From NCBI RefSeq assembly GCF_029626025.1, contig NZ_JARUBF010000001.1, positions 4,868,001 to 4,932,000 of the forward strand: a stretch of DNA of 64,000 nt, written 5' to 3'. Numbering within the stretch: the first letter of the stretch is position 1; each line of letters opens with the position of its first letter. The notes below the pieces were generated by a model, which ran no database searches, was not told the DNA's origin, and was given only the letters and a program-made list of their open reading frames with translations. A program made the position numbers and the translations under genes. This document shows positions 15,715 through 25,546 of this stretch, piece after piece. The DNA comes from Solwaraspora sp. WMMD406. Lineage in GTDB: Bacteria > Actinomycetota > Actinomycetes > Mycobacteriales > Micromonosporaceae.

Positions 15715-16899
15715 GTGAAGACGCTCCCCGACAACGCACACCTGCGCCACCTGCGGCAGCAGGCCAAGGAACTACTGGCCGGGCTGCGTGACGTCGATCC
15801 GACCGCGACGCTGGCCGACGCGCAGGCGACGCTGGCCGGCCAGTACGGCTTCCGTACCTGGCCAGAACTCAAAGCCGAGGTCGACCGGATGCACGGGCGG
15901 GCCGACACCACCGACCCGGCCCTCGCCCAGGTGATCGCCGACCGGTTCGGCCTCGGCACCGTCGCCGGCCCGATGCGCTCGCTGGCTCGTCCGGACGCCA
16001 TCGGCCGCCGCTGGTCGATCACCACCGACCGGGGACGGTTCACCGTCCGTACGATGGACACCTGGCTGCCGATCGTCGACGCCGACACCGACTTCGCCCT
16101 GCAGCAGGCCGCCGCCGCAGCCGGTGTGCTGTTGCCGGGCCCGATACGCGGCCGCGACGGCGAGGTCGTCGAGTCGATCGGTGGACACCGGTGGCGGGCG
16201 TACCAGCACCTGCCGGCCGGGCCGCCGCTCGCGGCCCCGGTGAGCGCGGCGGTCGCCGGTGCGGTCGGCGACGTGCTCGCCACGCTGCACGGCCTGGCGT
16301 TGCCGGTCGACCGGGTCAGCCCGTGGCACGCCAAGCGGCTCGGCCCGGCCAGTTGGGCCGGGCTGGCGGCCACCGCGACCGCCCGGCAGGTGCCCTGGGC
16401 CGGGCAGTTGGCGGCGGCGGTGCCGGCCCTGGAGGACCTGGCCGCGATCGGCCGCGACGTGCCGGTGCCGGGGGCGGTGCTGACCCACAACACGCTCGGC
16501 CCGGCGCAAGCCCGACTCGCCCCCGACGGTCGCCTCGTCGTCGTCGGCTGGGAGCACGCCGGTGGCCAGCCGCCGGCCTGGGAGGTGGCGAACGCGCTGC
16601 TGGACTGGGCGGTAGCCCCGCACGGTCGGGTCGACACCGTCGACACCGTCGACACCGTCGGCGCGCGGGCGCTGGTCGACGGCTACCGTCGGCGGGCCGG
16701 TGGTGTGCCGACGCTGTGCCTGGCCGACTTCCGGGGTGCGGCGACCGGTCTGGGCAACTACGCGTCCGAGCAGATCGAGGCGGCGTTGGCGGCCGGGACG
16801 ACCGACGAGCGGCGGTACGCCGACCGCAGTGTCCGCCACCTGCTGACGCAGCTGCCGACCCGGACCACTCTGGAGCGCCTGCTCGACGCGGTGACCTGA
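15715..16899 (+). CDS. Phosphotransferase-like (APH-fold) protein with ankyrin-linker-type N-terminus
   Basis: A 394-residue protein of two parts. Residues 1-60 (LRHLRQQAKELLAGLR, then ATLAGQYGFRTWPELKAEVD) are the helical segment that usually precedes ankyrin repeats in actinobacterial proteins, but no ankyrin repeats follow. The rest resembles the aminoglycoside phosphotransferase fold: the catalytic-loop position reads LTHNTLGPAQAR where active enzymes have HGD-x-x-x-x-N, and the metal-binding motif reads VVGWEHAGG where DFG/DWE is expected. Kinase activity is therefore doubtful. A 9-bp triple repeat gives DTVDTVDTV at 16631-16657. The GTG start follows a weak GCGAGG site. Confidence 0.7.
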   Translation: MKTLPDNAHLRHLRQQAKELLAGLRDVDPTATLADAQATLAGQYGFRTWPELKAEVDRMHGRADTTDPALAQVIADRFGLGTVAGPMRSLARPDAIGRRWSITTDRGRFTVRTMDTWLPIVDADTDFALQQAAAAAGVLLPGPIRGRDGEVVESIGGHRWRAYQHLPAGPPLAAPVSAAVAGAVGDVLATLHGLALPVDRVSPWHAKRLGPASWAGLAATATARQVPWAGQLAAAVPALEDLAAIGRDVPVPGAVLTHNTLGPAQARLAPDGRLVVVGWEHAGGQPPAWEVANALLDWAVAPHGRVDTVDTVDTVGARALVDGYRRRAGGVPTLCLADFRGAATGLGNYASEQIEAALAAGTTDERRYADRSVRHLLTQLPTRTTLERLLDAVT

Positions 16900-16966
16900 T
16901 CCAGGGGCAGGCAGGGCAGAAACCCAGGCGACCGGGCGGGGTGCGGCGGGTATCGTGGTCACCGTC

Positions 16967-19900
16967 ATGAACCCGCCCTCCCCTGCGCGCTCCGCCTCTG
17001 AACTCCTGAAACTCCTCCCCGAGTTGACTCTTCGTGACGAGCGGCGGTTGCACCGGCGCCTCGACGGGGTGCGCAAGGTCCGGGATCCGCAGGCCCGCCA
17101 GTCGACGCTCGACGAGATCGCCGGCGCGGTCGCGTCGGCGCAGCAGGCGGTGCAGCGGCGGCGGGACGCGGTGCCGCAGGTCAGCTACCCGGCCGGGCTG
17201 CCGGTCAGCGAACGCGCCGACGACATCGCGGCGGCGATCCGCGACCACCAGGTGGTGATCGTGGCCGGGGAGACCGGCTCGGGCAAGACCACCCAGATCC
17301 CGAAGATCTGTCTGGAGCTGGGTCGTGGCGTGCGCGGGCTGATCGGGCACACCCAGCCGCGCCGGCTGGCCGCCCGTACGGTCGCCGACCGGATCGCCGA
17401 CGAACTCGGCACCACCCTCGGCGACGTGGTCGGCTACAAGGTCCGGTTCACCGACCAGGTCGGCGGCCAGACCCTGGTGAAGCTGATGACCGACGGGATC
17501 CTGCTGGCCGAGTTGCAGCACGACAAGATGCTGCGCCAGTACGACACGTTGATCATCGACGAGGCGCACGAGCGCAGCCTGAACATCGACTTCATCCTCG
17601 GCTACCTCAAGCAGCTGCTGCCCCGCCGCCCCGACCTGAAAGTGGTCATCACGTCGGCGACGATCGACCCGCAGCGCTTCGCCGACCACTTCTCCGAGCC
17701 GGGCCGGCCACCGGTGCCGGTGGTCGAGGTGTCCGGGCGTACCTATCCGGTGGAGGTCCGTTACCGGCCGCTGCTGCGGGAGGCCGCCGACCCCAACGAC
17801 CCCGACGCCACCCCGACCACCGTGACGCTCGACCAGGTCGACGGGATCGGCGAAGCGGTCGAGGAGCTCGCCGCCGAAGGCCCCGGTGACATCCTGGTTT
17901 TCCTCAGCGGCGAACGGGAGATCCGCGACGCCGCCGACGCGCTCGGCAAGCTGGTCGCCAACCGGCCCCGGCTGCGCGACACCGAGATCCTGCCGCTGTA
18001 CGCCCGGTTGTCCGCCGCCGAGCAGCACCGCATCTTCCAGCCGCATCCGGGCCGGCGGGTGGTGCTGGCGACCAACGTCGCCGAGACGTCGCTGACCGTG
18101 CCAGGTATCACATACGTCATCGACCCGGGCACGGCGCGGATCTCCCGCTACAGCAACCGGTTGAAGGTGCAGCGGCTGCCGATCGAGCCGGTGTCGCAGG
18201 CGTCGGCCAACCAACGCAAGGGCCGCTGCGGGCGTACCTCGGACGGGATCTGCATCCGGCTGTACGACGAGGCCGACTTCGAGTCGAGACCGGAGTTCAC
18301 CGATCCGGAGATCCTGCGGACCAACCTGGCCTCGGTGATCCTGCAGATGACCGCGATCGGGTTGGGCGACATCGCCGCGTTCCCGTTCGTGGAGCCGCCG
18401 GACCGCCGGCAGATCACCGACGGCGTCGCGCTGCTGCACGAACTGGGCGCGATCGAACCGCCCGCGCCGGGTCTGCCGCCCCGGTTGACGGCCGTCGGCC
18501 GGCGGCTGGCGCAGCTGCCGGTGGATCCCCGGCTCGGCCGGATGGTCCTCGCGGCCGAGGGCAACGGCTGCGTCGACGAGGTCGCGGTGATCGCCGCGGC
18601 ATTGTCCATCCAGGACCCTCGGGAGCGGCCGGCGGAGCAGAAACCCCAGGCCGATCAGGCGCACGCCCGGTTCGCCGATCCGGAGTCGGACTTCGTCGCG
18701 TTGCTCAACCTGTGGCGCTACCTGCGCGAGCAGCAGCGGGAACGCTCCGGCAGCGCGTTCCGGCGGATGTGCCGGGCCGAGTTCCTCAACTATCTGCGGG
18801 TCCGCGAGTGGCAGGACATCAACAGTCAGATCCGGCAGGTGCTGCGCGGGATGAACGTGCCGGTCGACCGGGGCGGTGAGCCGGCCGCGCCGACCGCCGT
18901 ACACCAGTCGTTGCTGGCCGGTCTGCTGTCGCATGTCGGGGTGAAGGACCCGGCCAAGCCGGAATACCTGGGTGCCCGAGGGGCCAAGTTCGCCATTTTC
19001 CCCGGTTCGGCGCTGGCCCGCAAACCACCCCGCTGGGTGATGGCGGCCGAGCTGGTCGAGACGTCCCGGCTGTGGGCGCGCACGGTCGCCAGGATCGAAC
19101 CGGAGTGGGTCGAGGCGCTCGCCGGGCACCTGGTGAAACGCTCGTACAGCGAGCCGCACTGGGAGAAGAAGCAGGCGGCGGTGATGGCCTACGAGAAGGT
19201 CACCCTGTACGGCGTACCGCTGGTCGCCGGCCGCAAGGTCACCTTCGGCCGGGTCGACCCGGTGCTGAGCCGGGAGCTGTTCATCCGGCACGCCCTCGTC
19301 GAGGGTGACTGGCACACCCCGCACCGGTTCTTCCACGACAACCGGGCGTTGCTCGACGAGGTCGGCGAGCTGGAGGAACGGGTCCGCCGCCGGGACATCG
19401 TGGTCGACGACGAGACCTTGTACGAGTTCTACGACCAGCGGCTGCCCGCCGACGTGGTCTCCGGCCGGCACTTCGACTCCTGGTGGAAGAAGGCCCGCCG
19501 GGACCGGCCCGACCTGCTCACCTTCGACCGGAACATGCTGGTCAACCAGGGCAAGGGCCGCATCGACCCGGCCGACTACCCCGACGAGTGGCACTCGGAC
19601 GGGATGGCGCTGCCGCTGACGTACCGGTTCGAGCCCGGCTCGGCCGTCGACGGGGTCAGCGTCGACGTGCCGTTGGCGATGCTGAACCAGGTCTCCGAGG
19701 ACAGCTTCGACTGGCACGTGCCCGGGTTGCGCGAGGAGCTGGTGGTGGCGTTGATCCGGTCGCTGCCGAAACAGGTGCGCCGCAACTTCGTACCGGTGCC
19801 GGATTTCGCCCGCGCGGCGTTGGCCGCCATCACCCCCGGCGCAGAGCCGATGCTAGCCGCGCTGGCTCGGCAGCTGCGCCGGATGACCGGGGTGCTGGTC

Positions 19901-20941
19901 CCACACGACGCCTGGGACCTGACCAAGCTGCCGGCGCATCTGCGGGTGACGTTCCGGGTGGTGGACGCCGACGGTAAACCGGTCGCCGAGGGCAAGGATC
20001 TCGCCGCGCTACGCCGACAGCTGACCACCGAGGTCCGTGAGGTGGTGGCCGCCGCCGCGCCGGACGTGGAACGCCGGGGGCTGCGCGACTGGAGCATCGG
20101 CACCCTGGACCGCAGCGTCGAGCAGGACCGGGTCGGCTACCGGGTGACCGCGTACCCGGGGCTGGTCGACGAGGGCACCTCGGTGGCGGTACGGGTCTTC
20201 GACACCGCCGCCGTGCGGGACCGTGCGATGTGGGCCGGTACCCGCCGGTTGCTGCTGCTCGGCCTGCCGTCGCCGGCGAAGTTCGTCTCCGGCCGGCTGT
20301 CCAACCAGGACAAGTTGGCGTTGAGCCGCAACCCGTACCGCAGCGTGGTGGAGCTGTTGGAGGACTGCGCCGGCGCGGCCGTCGACAAGCTGATGGTCGA
20401 CGCCGGCGGGCCGGTCTGGGACGCCGACGGTTTCGCGGCGCTGCGCGAGCGGGTCCGGGCCGGGCTGGTCGACACCACCGTCGAGGTGGTCGACCGGGTA
20501 CGTCAGGTGCTGGCGGGGGCGCACACGGTGCAGCAGCGGCTGGGCCGTACCACCGATCTGGCCCTGGTGGCGGCGCTGACCGACATCCGCGACCAGCTCG
20601 CCGCCCTGGTCTATCCGGGGTTCGTGACGGCCACCGGGTACGCCCGGCTGGGCGACCTGCCGCGCTACCTGACCGCTATCGAACGCCGGCTCGACAAGCT
20701 GGGGCAGAATCCGCGCCGGGACCGTGACCAGCAGGCCAGGATCGACGCGGTACGCCGGGAGTATCAACAGCTGCTCGACGGGCTGCCGCCGGCCCGGCGC
20801 CATACCGAGTCGGCCCGGCAGATCCGGTGGATGATCGAGGAGCTGCGGGTCAACGTGTTCGCCCAGGCGCTCGGCACCCCGTACCCGGTGTCCGAGCAGC
20901 GGATCTACCGGATGATGGACGAGGCGGAGACGGCGGACTGA
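16967..20941 (+). CDS. hrpA: ATP-dependent RNA helicase HrpA
   Basis: A 1324-residue DEAH-box helicase, close to the length of E. coli HrpA. Motif I is GETGSGKTTQIPK, motif Ia HTQPRRLAARTVA, motif II IIDEAHERSLN, motif III ITSATID, and the C-terminal RecA domain shows NVAETSLTVPGI and QRKGRCGRTSDG. HA2/OB-fold and the large DUF3418 region that defines HrpA follow. HrpA acts on RNA, with roles reported in mRNA processing and rescue of collided ribosomes in E. coli. I chose ATG 16967; a GTG at 16955 in frame is possible, but it overlaps TATCGT, a possible -10 box. It converges on the next gene with a 32-nt gap. Confidence 0.95.
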   Translation: MNPPSPARSASELLKLLPELTLRDERRLHRRLDGVRKVRDPQARQSTLDEIAGAVASAQQAVQRRRDAVPQVSYPAGLPVSERADDIAAAIRDHQVVIVAGETGSGKTTQIPKICLELGRGVRGLIGHTQPRRLAARTVADRIADELGTTLGDVVGYKVRFTDQVGGQTLVKLMTDGILLAELQHDKMLRQYDTLIIDEAHERSLNIDFILGYLKQLLPRRPDLKVVITSATIDPQRFADHFSEPGRPPVPVVEVSGRTYPVEVRYRPLLREAADPNDPDATPTTVTLDQVDGIGEAVEELAAEGPGDILVFLSGEREIRDAADALGKLVANRPRLRDTEILPLYARLSAAEQHRIFQPHPGRRVVLATNVAETSLTVPGITYVIDPGTARISRYSNRLKVQRLPIEPVSQASANQRKGRCGRTSDGICIRLYDEADFESRPEFTDPEILRTNLASVILQMTAIGLGDIAAFPFVEPPDRRQITDGVALLHELGAIEPPAPGLPPRLTAVGRRLAQLPVDPRLGRMVLAAEGNGCVDEVAVIAAALSIQDPRERPAEQKPQADQAHARFADPESDFVALLNLWRYLREQQRERSGSAFRRMCRAEFLNYLRVREWQDINSQIRQVLRGMNVPVDRGGEPAAPTAVHQSLLAGLLSHVGVKDPAKPEYLGARGAKFAIFPGSALARKPPRWVMAAELVETSRLWARTVARIEPEWVEALAGHLVKRSYSEPHWEKKQAAVMAYEKVTLYGVPLVAGRKVTFGRVDPVLSRELFIRHALVEGDWHTPHRFFHDNRALLDEVGELEERVRRRDIVVDDETLYEFYDQRLPADVVSGRHFDSWWKKARRDRPDLLTFDRNMLVNQGKGRIDPADYPDEWHSDGMALPLTYRFEPGSAVDGVSVDVPLAMLNQVSEDSFDWHVPGLREELVVALIRSLPKQVRRNFVPVPDFARAALAAITPGAEPMLAALARQLRRMTGVLVPHDAWDLTKLPAHLRVTFRVVDADGKPVAEGKDLAALRRQLTTEVREVVAAAAPDVERRGLRDWSIGTLDRSVEQDRVGYRVTAYPGLVDEGTSVAVRVFDTAAVRDRAMWAGTRRLLLLGLPSPAKFVSGRLSNQDKLALSRNPYRSVVELLEDCAGAAVDKLMVDAGGPVWDADGFAALRERVRAGLVDTTVEVVDRVRQVLAGAHTVQQRLGRTTDLALVAALTDIRDQLAALVYPGFVTATGYARLGDLPRYLTAIERRLDKLGQNPRRDRDQQARIDAVRREYQQLLDGLPPARRHTESARQIRWMIEELRVNVFAQALGTPYPVSEQRIYRMMDEAETAD

Positions 20942-20973
20942 GCCGTCGGGTGGCCCGGCCCGCCACCGGTACG

Positions 20974-22239
20974 TCAGTCGCGTCGCAGGGTGAACACGGA
21001 GGTGCCGGCGACGACGTCGACGTCGTACCGGTCGGTCGCGTCGGCGAAGTCACGGCCGGTGAACACCGACCCGGGGGCTACGCCGCCCCGCTGACGGTCG
21101 TCGAGGGTCACGTCGCCCGCCCCGGCACCGAAGCGGACCCGGGCCGGCGGCCCGGCCGGGGCGCGGATGAGGAACTGGTTGGCGCCGCCGGTCATCCGTA
21201 CCGGCAGGGTGCCGTCCGGGGCGGGCAGGGTGAGGTCGATCCGCGCCGCGCCGCCGACGATGTCGATCCCGGACAGTCGCGCCGAGCTCAGGTCGATGTG
21301 GTGTTGCGCCACGCCGCCGGTGAGTCGCAGTTGCCAGTCGACGTCGGCGTGCAGCTCGATGTCGACGACCCCTGGCCCGGCCTGACCGGTCGGGACGAGG
21401 TGCAACTGGATCTGTCCGCCTTCGGTGATCGCCCGGGGCAGGATGTCGGCGTCGAGCGGGGTGCTGACCCGGTAGAGCTCGTCGCCGAGGTCGACCGTGC
21501 GGATGTTGACCGTCGTGGTCCCGCTCACCAGGTCGAACTGGGCTTGACGCAGGTCTCCCAGCGGCGCGGACGCGACGCGTTCGGTGGCTGGCTCGACGAG
21601 GTCACCGCCGCCTCCGGCGTTGGCGTCGCCGTTGGTGGATCCGGCGTCGGCGGGGGTGCCTGTCCCGGTGGTGGTCGGCCCGCTGGCGAGGTCGGCCGGG
21701 TCGCCGCCACGGGCATCGACGTAGGCGGCCCCGGCGAGGGCCGCGACGACGAACAGCGCCAGCAGCCCGGTGAGCAGCAGGGCGGAGCGGGGCAGCCCTC
21801 GGCGGGGCTGGTCCGCTGACGGTTCTCCGTCCCGACGGGGATCGAATCCGGGATGGGAGCCGAATCCGGGATGGGAACCGAATCCGGGATCGGGATCAGG
21901 GTCGAAGAACGGCACCGCCGGAGTGACCGGTTCGGGCCGGTCGAGCTCGCGGGCCAGCCACGGCGGAGGTGGCACCAGGTGGGGTGGCGTGGACCCGGCG
22001 GAGTCCGTGGGATCCGCCGCGGTGTCGACGGCCAGGTACGGGTACGACCGCGTGCCGTCGTCGGGGTCCGCTGGCGCCGGGCCGGGCCAGACGGTGTCCG
22101 GCCGCGCCCGGGGATGCTCCGGCCCCTCGGTGCGCAACGTGGGCGGCGTTGGGCCGGCGGGTTCCGGCGTCGCTCCTGGTCGCTGCACCGGGCCTAGTTC
22201 GATCGCGGCGAACTGCCCGCTTTGTGCCGGTCGCTGCAT
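20974..22239 (-). CDS. Single-pass membrane protein with extracellular DUF4097-like beta domain
   Basis: A 421-residue protein. The first 145 residues are Pro/Asp-rich and cytoplasmic, with a GFGSHP repeat (about 117-128) where DNA repeats too. One membrane segment spans about 150-172. After a Gly/Thr linker, the outer domain (about 215-421) is a beta-solenoid-like series of short strands with recurring D/N-I-x-L patterns (VNIRTVDLGD, RIDLTLPAP, DVTLDDRQRGG), resembling the DUF4097/toastrack domains of LiaF-type and adhesin-like proteins. No catalytic motif is seen. A GGAGG site precedes the ATG. The function is not known; envelope sensing or surface structure is plausible. Confidence 0.7.
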   Translation of the reverse strand: MQRPAQSGQFAAIELGPVQRPGATPEPAGPTPPTLRTEGPEHPRARPDTVWPGPAPADPDDGTRSYPYLAVDTAADPTDSAGSTPPHLVPPPPWLARELDRPEPVTPAVPFFDPDPDPGFGSHPGFGSHPGFDPRRDGEPSADQPRRGLPRSALLLTGLLALFVVAALAGAAYVDARGGDPADLASGPTTTGTGTPADAGSTNGDANAGGGGDLVEPATERVASAPLGDLRQAQFDLVSGTTTVNIRTVDLGDELYRVSTPLDADILPRAITEGGQIQLHLVPTGQAGPGVVDIELHADVDWQLRLTGGVAQHHIDLSSARLSGIDIVGGAARIDLTLPAPDGTLPVRMTGGANQFLIRAPAGPPARVRFGAGAGDVTLDDRQRGGVAPGSVFTGRDFADATDRYDVDVVAGTSVFTLRRD

Positions 22240-22514
22240 GGCGGCACCTCCTCAGCTGGTCGCGGGCACGGCGTACCGACGCGCCCATCGAGGAATACGG
22301 ACCGGCGAGGCGCGCGGATCGGTGTGCCGGAGAGAAGCGCAGCCGCACCGGCTCGAATCCGACATGCTCCACATCGGAGATAACGGAGGGTGACAGATCA
22401 GGTGGCTTGTGCCACAACGCCTGCCGCCCTGACCTGGTTCTCAGTCGTCACTCATACTCATGGGTAGGGCCGTGGCCACCCCCTCTACGACGGCGCGGTC
22501 CGGAGGATGGGGAC

Positions 22515-23066
22515 ATGTACATAGAGGTCGAGACGACCATTCCCGGCGAACTGGCCGAGGCGACCTGGCAGCTCTACACCGAGGCCTTCGACGAACTCCG
22601 CACCGTAGCGGTACAGCGACACGTCATGGATCGCGGCGAATTCGACACCGTGTTGGGCGACAAGCGCGTCCTGAAATACCTCGGCCATGATCCGAACCGG
22701 ACGGACCAGCTGGCCGCGCTGGCCACCTTCACCAACGAACTCGCCGCGATGCCGCTGATCTCGCCGGACTACTTCGCCCACCGCTGGCCCGACCTGTACG
22801 CGGGGAAGCGCATCTGGTACATCGGCTTCTTCGCCATCCACCCCGCGTACCGTGGCTCCGGGCTGTTCGAAGCCATCATCGCCGATATGTGGCAGCGGGT
22901 ACAGGCCTGTGACGGCATCGCCGCCCTGGACATCTGCCGACGCAACGACACCATCGGGCTCGGCCGGGCGATCCACCACACCCTGACGGCGTTGACGCAC
23001 GGCGCGCGGGCGAGCCGGATGGACGAGCAGACGTACTGGCTCTACGAACTGCCGGCGCGTTCCTGA
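22515..23066 (+). CDS. GNAT-like acyltransferase, function unknown
   Basis: A 183-residue protein with the look of a GNAT N-acetyltransferase. The strand WYIGFFAIHPAYRGSGLFE (about 100-118) matches motif A with the acetyl-CoA loop in R/Q-x-x-G-x-G/A form (YRGSGL), and LDICRRND follows as the motif B strand. The N-terminal half is unusual for the family. The substrate is not evident. The ATG at 22515 follows a GGAGG site; an upstream open frame to 21969 is a shadow of the divergent gene. Its 3' end overlaps the converging GGDEF-EAL gene by 25 bp. Confidence 0.75.
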   Translation: MYIEVETTIPGELAEATWQLYTEAFDELRTVAVQRHVMDRGEFDTVLGDKRVLKYLGHDPNRTDQLAALATFTNELAAMPLISPDYFAHRWPDLYAGKRIWYIGFFAIHPAYRGSGLFEAIIADMWQRVQACDGIAALDICRRNDTIGLGRAIHHTLTALTHGARASRMDEQTYWLYELPARS

Positions 23067-25384
23067 CCCTGATCTCCGTACGGATCCGACCAGCGCTTGG
23101 CGAACTCCACCGGCCCGACCGGTTCGCCCCACAGCCGCCCCTGTCCGAACACCACGCCGAGTACGGCCAGTACGCCCTGCTGCAAGGTGGTTTCGACGCC
23201 TTCGGCGACGACGGTCAGGTGCAGGGCGCTACTCATCGCGACCACTGCTCGGACGATCTCCTCGTCCTTGGCACTGGACCCGAGCCCGGCGACGAACGCC
23301 CGATCGACCTTGACCCCGGTCACCGGGTGGCTACGCAGGTAGCCCAGGGCGGAGAAACCGGTGCCGAAGTCGTCCACGACGATCCGGATCCCCCGGGCCC
23401 GCAGGTCGGCCAACACCTGACCGGTCACGCTCGACGGATCGATCATCACCGACTCGGTTATCTCCAGCACGACGACGGCGGCCGGCACCCTATAGCGCGC
23501 CAGCGCGTCGTCCAACGCGCGGCCGAGTCCCGGGTCCCGCAGTTGGCGGGGTGAGACGTTGATTGACATCCAGAACTCGACGCCGACCGTACCGTCCGTT
23601 CGCCAGTCGGCCAGCTGGCGGATCGCCCGATCCAGCACCCACCGGCCGATCGGTCCGATCAGCCCGGTGTCCTCGGCGATCGGGATGAACATCGCCGGCG
23701 AGACCGGTCCCCGCTCCGGATGCTCCCACCGCAGCAACGCCTCGGCACCGATGAGCCGGCCACTTTCCAGATCGACGATCGGCTGGTACGCCAGCCTCAG
23801 GTCGTCGGAGCTCAACGCGGTCCGCAGGGCCTGTTCGATCTCCACCCGCTCACGGACCCGCTCGTGCATGGACGCGTCGAACATCACCCACCGTCCACGC
23901 CCGTCGGACTTCGCCTGATACATGGCGGTGTCCGCGTCCCGGAGCAGCGCGTCGGCGGTGGCGGGGGCCGGATCGCCGGACGCGTCGGCACCGAGCCGGG
24001 TGCCGGCGACGCCGACCGAGGCGGTGATCACCGCCTCGACCTGCCGGATCTGCAGCGGCTCGTTGACGCAGTCGATGATCCGGTCGGCCACCGCGATCGC
24101 CTCGGTCTGGTCACCGAGGTGGACGACGACGAACTCGTCGCCGCCGACCCGGGCCACCGTCGCCGACGGCGGTAGCGCGGCCCGGAGCCGACCGGCGACC
24201 TCGGCGATCAACTGGTCCCCGGCATGGTGCCCCCACGAGTCGTTGACCAGCTTGAACCCATCCAGGTCGAGGAAGAACACCCAGATCCAGGTCTCCCCCG
24301 CCGTGGTCGTGGTCAGCAGTCGACGGACCTCGGCCGCCAGCATCAACCGGTTCGGCAGACCGGTGAGGGGATCGTGGGTGGCCCGGTGCTCGTACCGGCG
24401 CTGCGCGGCGGCGTACCCCTGGACAGCGGAGACCGCCCGCATCATCAGCAGCGCCACCATCGCGGCACCACCCACGCCGAGCACCAGCCGGTCGGCCGCC
24501 GAACGGCCGGAAACGAAAATGGTGAGCAGGAACGGTGCGGCCAACGCCGGTCCGATCAGCAGCAGCCGTTGCCAGGACCAGGCCTGCACCGGCAGCCGGG
24601 CCGCCCGCCCGACGTCGACCACCGACGGATGCAGCGCGGCCGCGCCGATCAGCAGGAAACCGAGCAGGAACGGCAGGTCGAGCAGCCGGGAACCGGTGAG
24701 CTGACCGAACACGCCGATGATCGCGTAGAGCACGTCACCGATCAACAGGAAGCTCATCGACGCGACCAGCAACAGATAGCTGGGCCGCCGCACCGCCGTG
24801 GTGAAGGCCAGGCTGACCAGCACCAGCACCAGGACGACGTCGAAGATCGGGTAGACAGCGGCGAGTGCCGAGACCAGCACCGGTCGGTCGGCGATGCGGC
24901 CGGCCGGTACGGCGAGCAACAGCAGCGAACTGAGCGCCGCGCCGGTGCAGACGATCAGACCGTCGATCACCGCGTGCAACGGAAGCCGGCCACGGGTGTG
25001 GAGCAGCCCGGCCAGGCCGAGCAGCATGAACAGGTATCCCGGAACGGTGAACGCGTCGGCGGCCAGCGCCCCCGGCCCCTCCTGGTCGACCGCCCACGGT
25101 CGGACCAGCGCGCCGCCCAGGAACAACAGGCACGCGACGGCGAGGGACTGCCAGGCCCAGCGGGGCGCAGCCGCGTGCCACCGGGGTCCGATCACGACGG
25201 CGGCGGCGCCACCGGCACCGGCTACGGCGAAAGCCAGTCCGGTGACCAGCGGAGAGTCGACCACGCTGTAGAGAACGGCGGTGGCCAGCCCACAAGCCAG
25301 AAACAACAGAGCAGGCAGCGGCGACGGGGCGGTCCGTCGCGTCCCCGGCGTCGCGGGTCGCACCCCCACCGCCCCTGCGCACAT
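23042..25384 (-). CDS. Membrane diguanylate cyclase/phosphodiesterase (GGDEF-EAL)
   Basis: A 780-residue cyclic-di-GMP enzyme. About ten hydrophobic segments form the N-terminal 320 residues. A GGDEF domain follows with an intact active site (RVGGDEFVVV) preceded by HDPLTGLPNR. The EAL domain then shows the active motifs in order: GAEALLRWEHP, SINVSPRQL, LEITESV, DDFGTGFSALGYL, KVDRAFV and VAEGVET. Both synthesis and breakdown of c-di-GMP are thus possible. The membrane part has no recognised sensor name. The start is uncertain: ATG 25384 has GGTGG upstream, ATG 25423 adds 13 residues. In filamentous actinomycetes c-di-GMP controls development through BldD. Confidence 0.9.
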   Translation of the reverse strand: MCAGAVGVRPATPGTRRTAPSPLPALLFLACGLATAVLYSVVDSPLVTGLAFAVAGAGGAAAVVIGPRWHAAAPRWAWQSLAVACLLFLGGALVRPWAVDQEGPGALAADAFTVPGYLFMLLGLAGLLHTRGRLPLHAVIDGLIVCTGAALSSLLLLAVPAGRIADRPVLVSALAAVYPIFDVVLVLVLVSLAFTTAVRRPSYLLLVASMSFLLIGDVLYAIIGVFGQLTGSRLLDLPFLLGFLLIGAAALHPSVVDVGRAARLPVQAWSWQRLLLIGPALAAPFLLTIFVSGRSAADRLVLGVGGAAMVALLMMRAVSAVQGYAAAQRRYEHRATHDPLTGLPNRLMLAAEVRRLLTTTTAGETWIWVFFLDLDGFKLVNDSWGHHAGDQLIAEVAGRLRAALPPSATVARVGGDEFVVVHLGDQTEAIAVADRIIDCVNEPLQIRQVEAVITASVGVAGTRLGADASGDPAPATADALLRDADTAMYQAKSDGRGRWVMFDASMHERVRERVEIEQALRTALSSDDLRLAYQPIVDLESGRLIGAEALLRWEHPERGPVSPAMFIPIAEDTGLIGPIGRWVLDRAIRQLADWRTDGTVGVEFWMSINVSPRQLRDPGLGRALDDALARYRVPAAVVVLEITESVMIDPSSVTGQVLADLRARGIRIVVDDFGTGFSALGYLRSHPVTGVKVDRAFVAGLGSSAKDEEIVRAVVAMSSALHLTVVAEGVETTLQQGVLAVLGVVFGQGRLWGEPVGPVEFAKRWSDPYGDQGQERAGSS

Positions 25385-25481
25385 GTCATCCACCGGCTGA
25401 TTCGTCGAACAGGCGCACACCATACCAAGGGAATCCAGAAACCGACCTGGTCATGACCGGCCGGTGTGTCCGAACCGATCG

Positions 25482-25520
25482 ACCGCACCGATCAACCGCA
25501 CCGATCAACCGCACCGATCG
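25482..25520. repeat. Three tandem 13-bp units (ACCGCACCGATCA)
   Basis: Units at 25482-25494, 25495-25507 and 25508-25520 differ only in the last base of the third; partial copies flank both sides. They lie between the AKR stop and the GGDEF-EAL gene start. Confidence 0.85.
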
Positions 25521-25546
25521 ACCGTGCCGACGTGCGGTGTGGGATC

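Noticed and set aside
15772-17076. 434-codon minus-strand frame
   Set aside because: Antisense shadow of the APH-like gene, with no motifs.
16316-19717. 1133-codon open frame on the minus strand
   Set aside because: It is antisense to hrpA and the APH-like gene; it is open only because of extreme GC3 and has no family motifs.
22321-22380. Possible tRNA because of a TTCGAATCC-like string (GGCTCGAATCCGAC)
   Set aside because: No acceptor stem or anticodon arm can be formed around it.
25473-25524. Repeat array as a CRISPR
   Set aside because: Units are directly adjacent with no spacers; the same holds for the arrays at 27567 and 41309.
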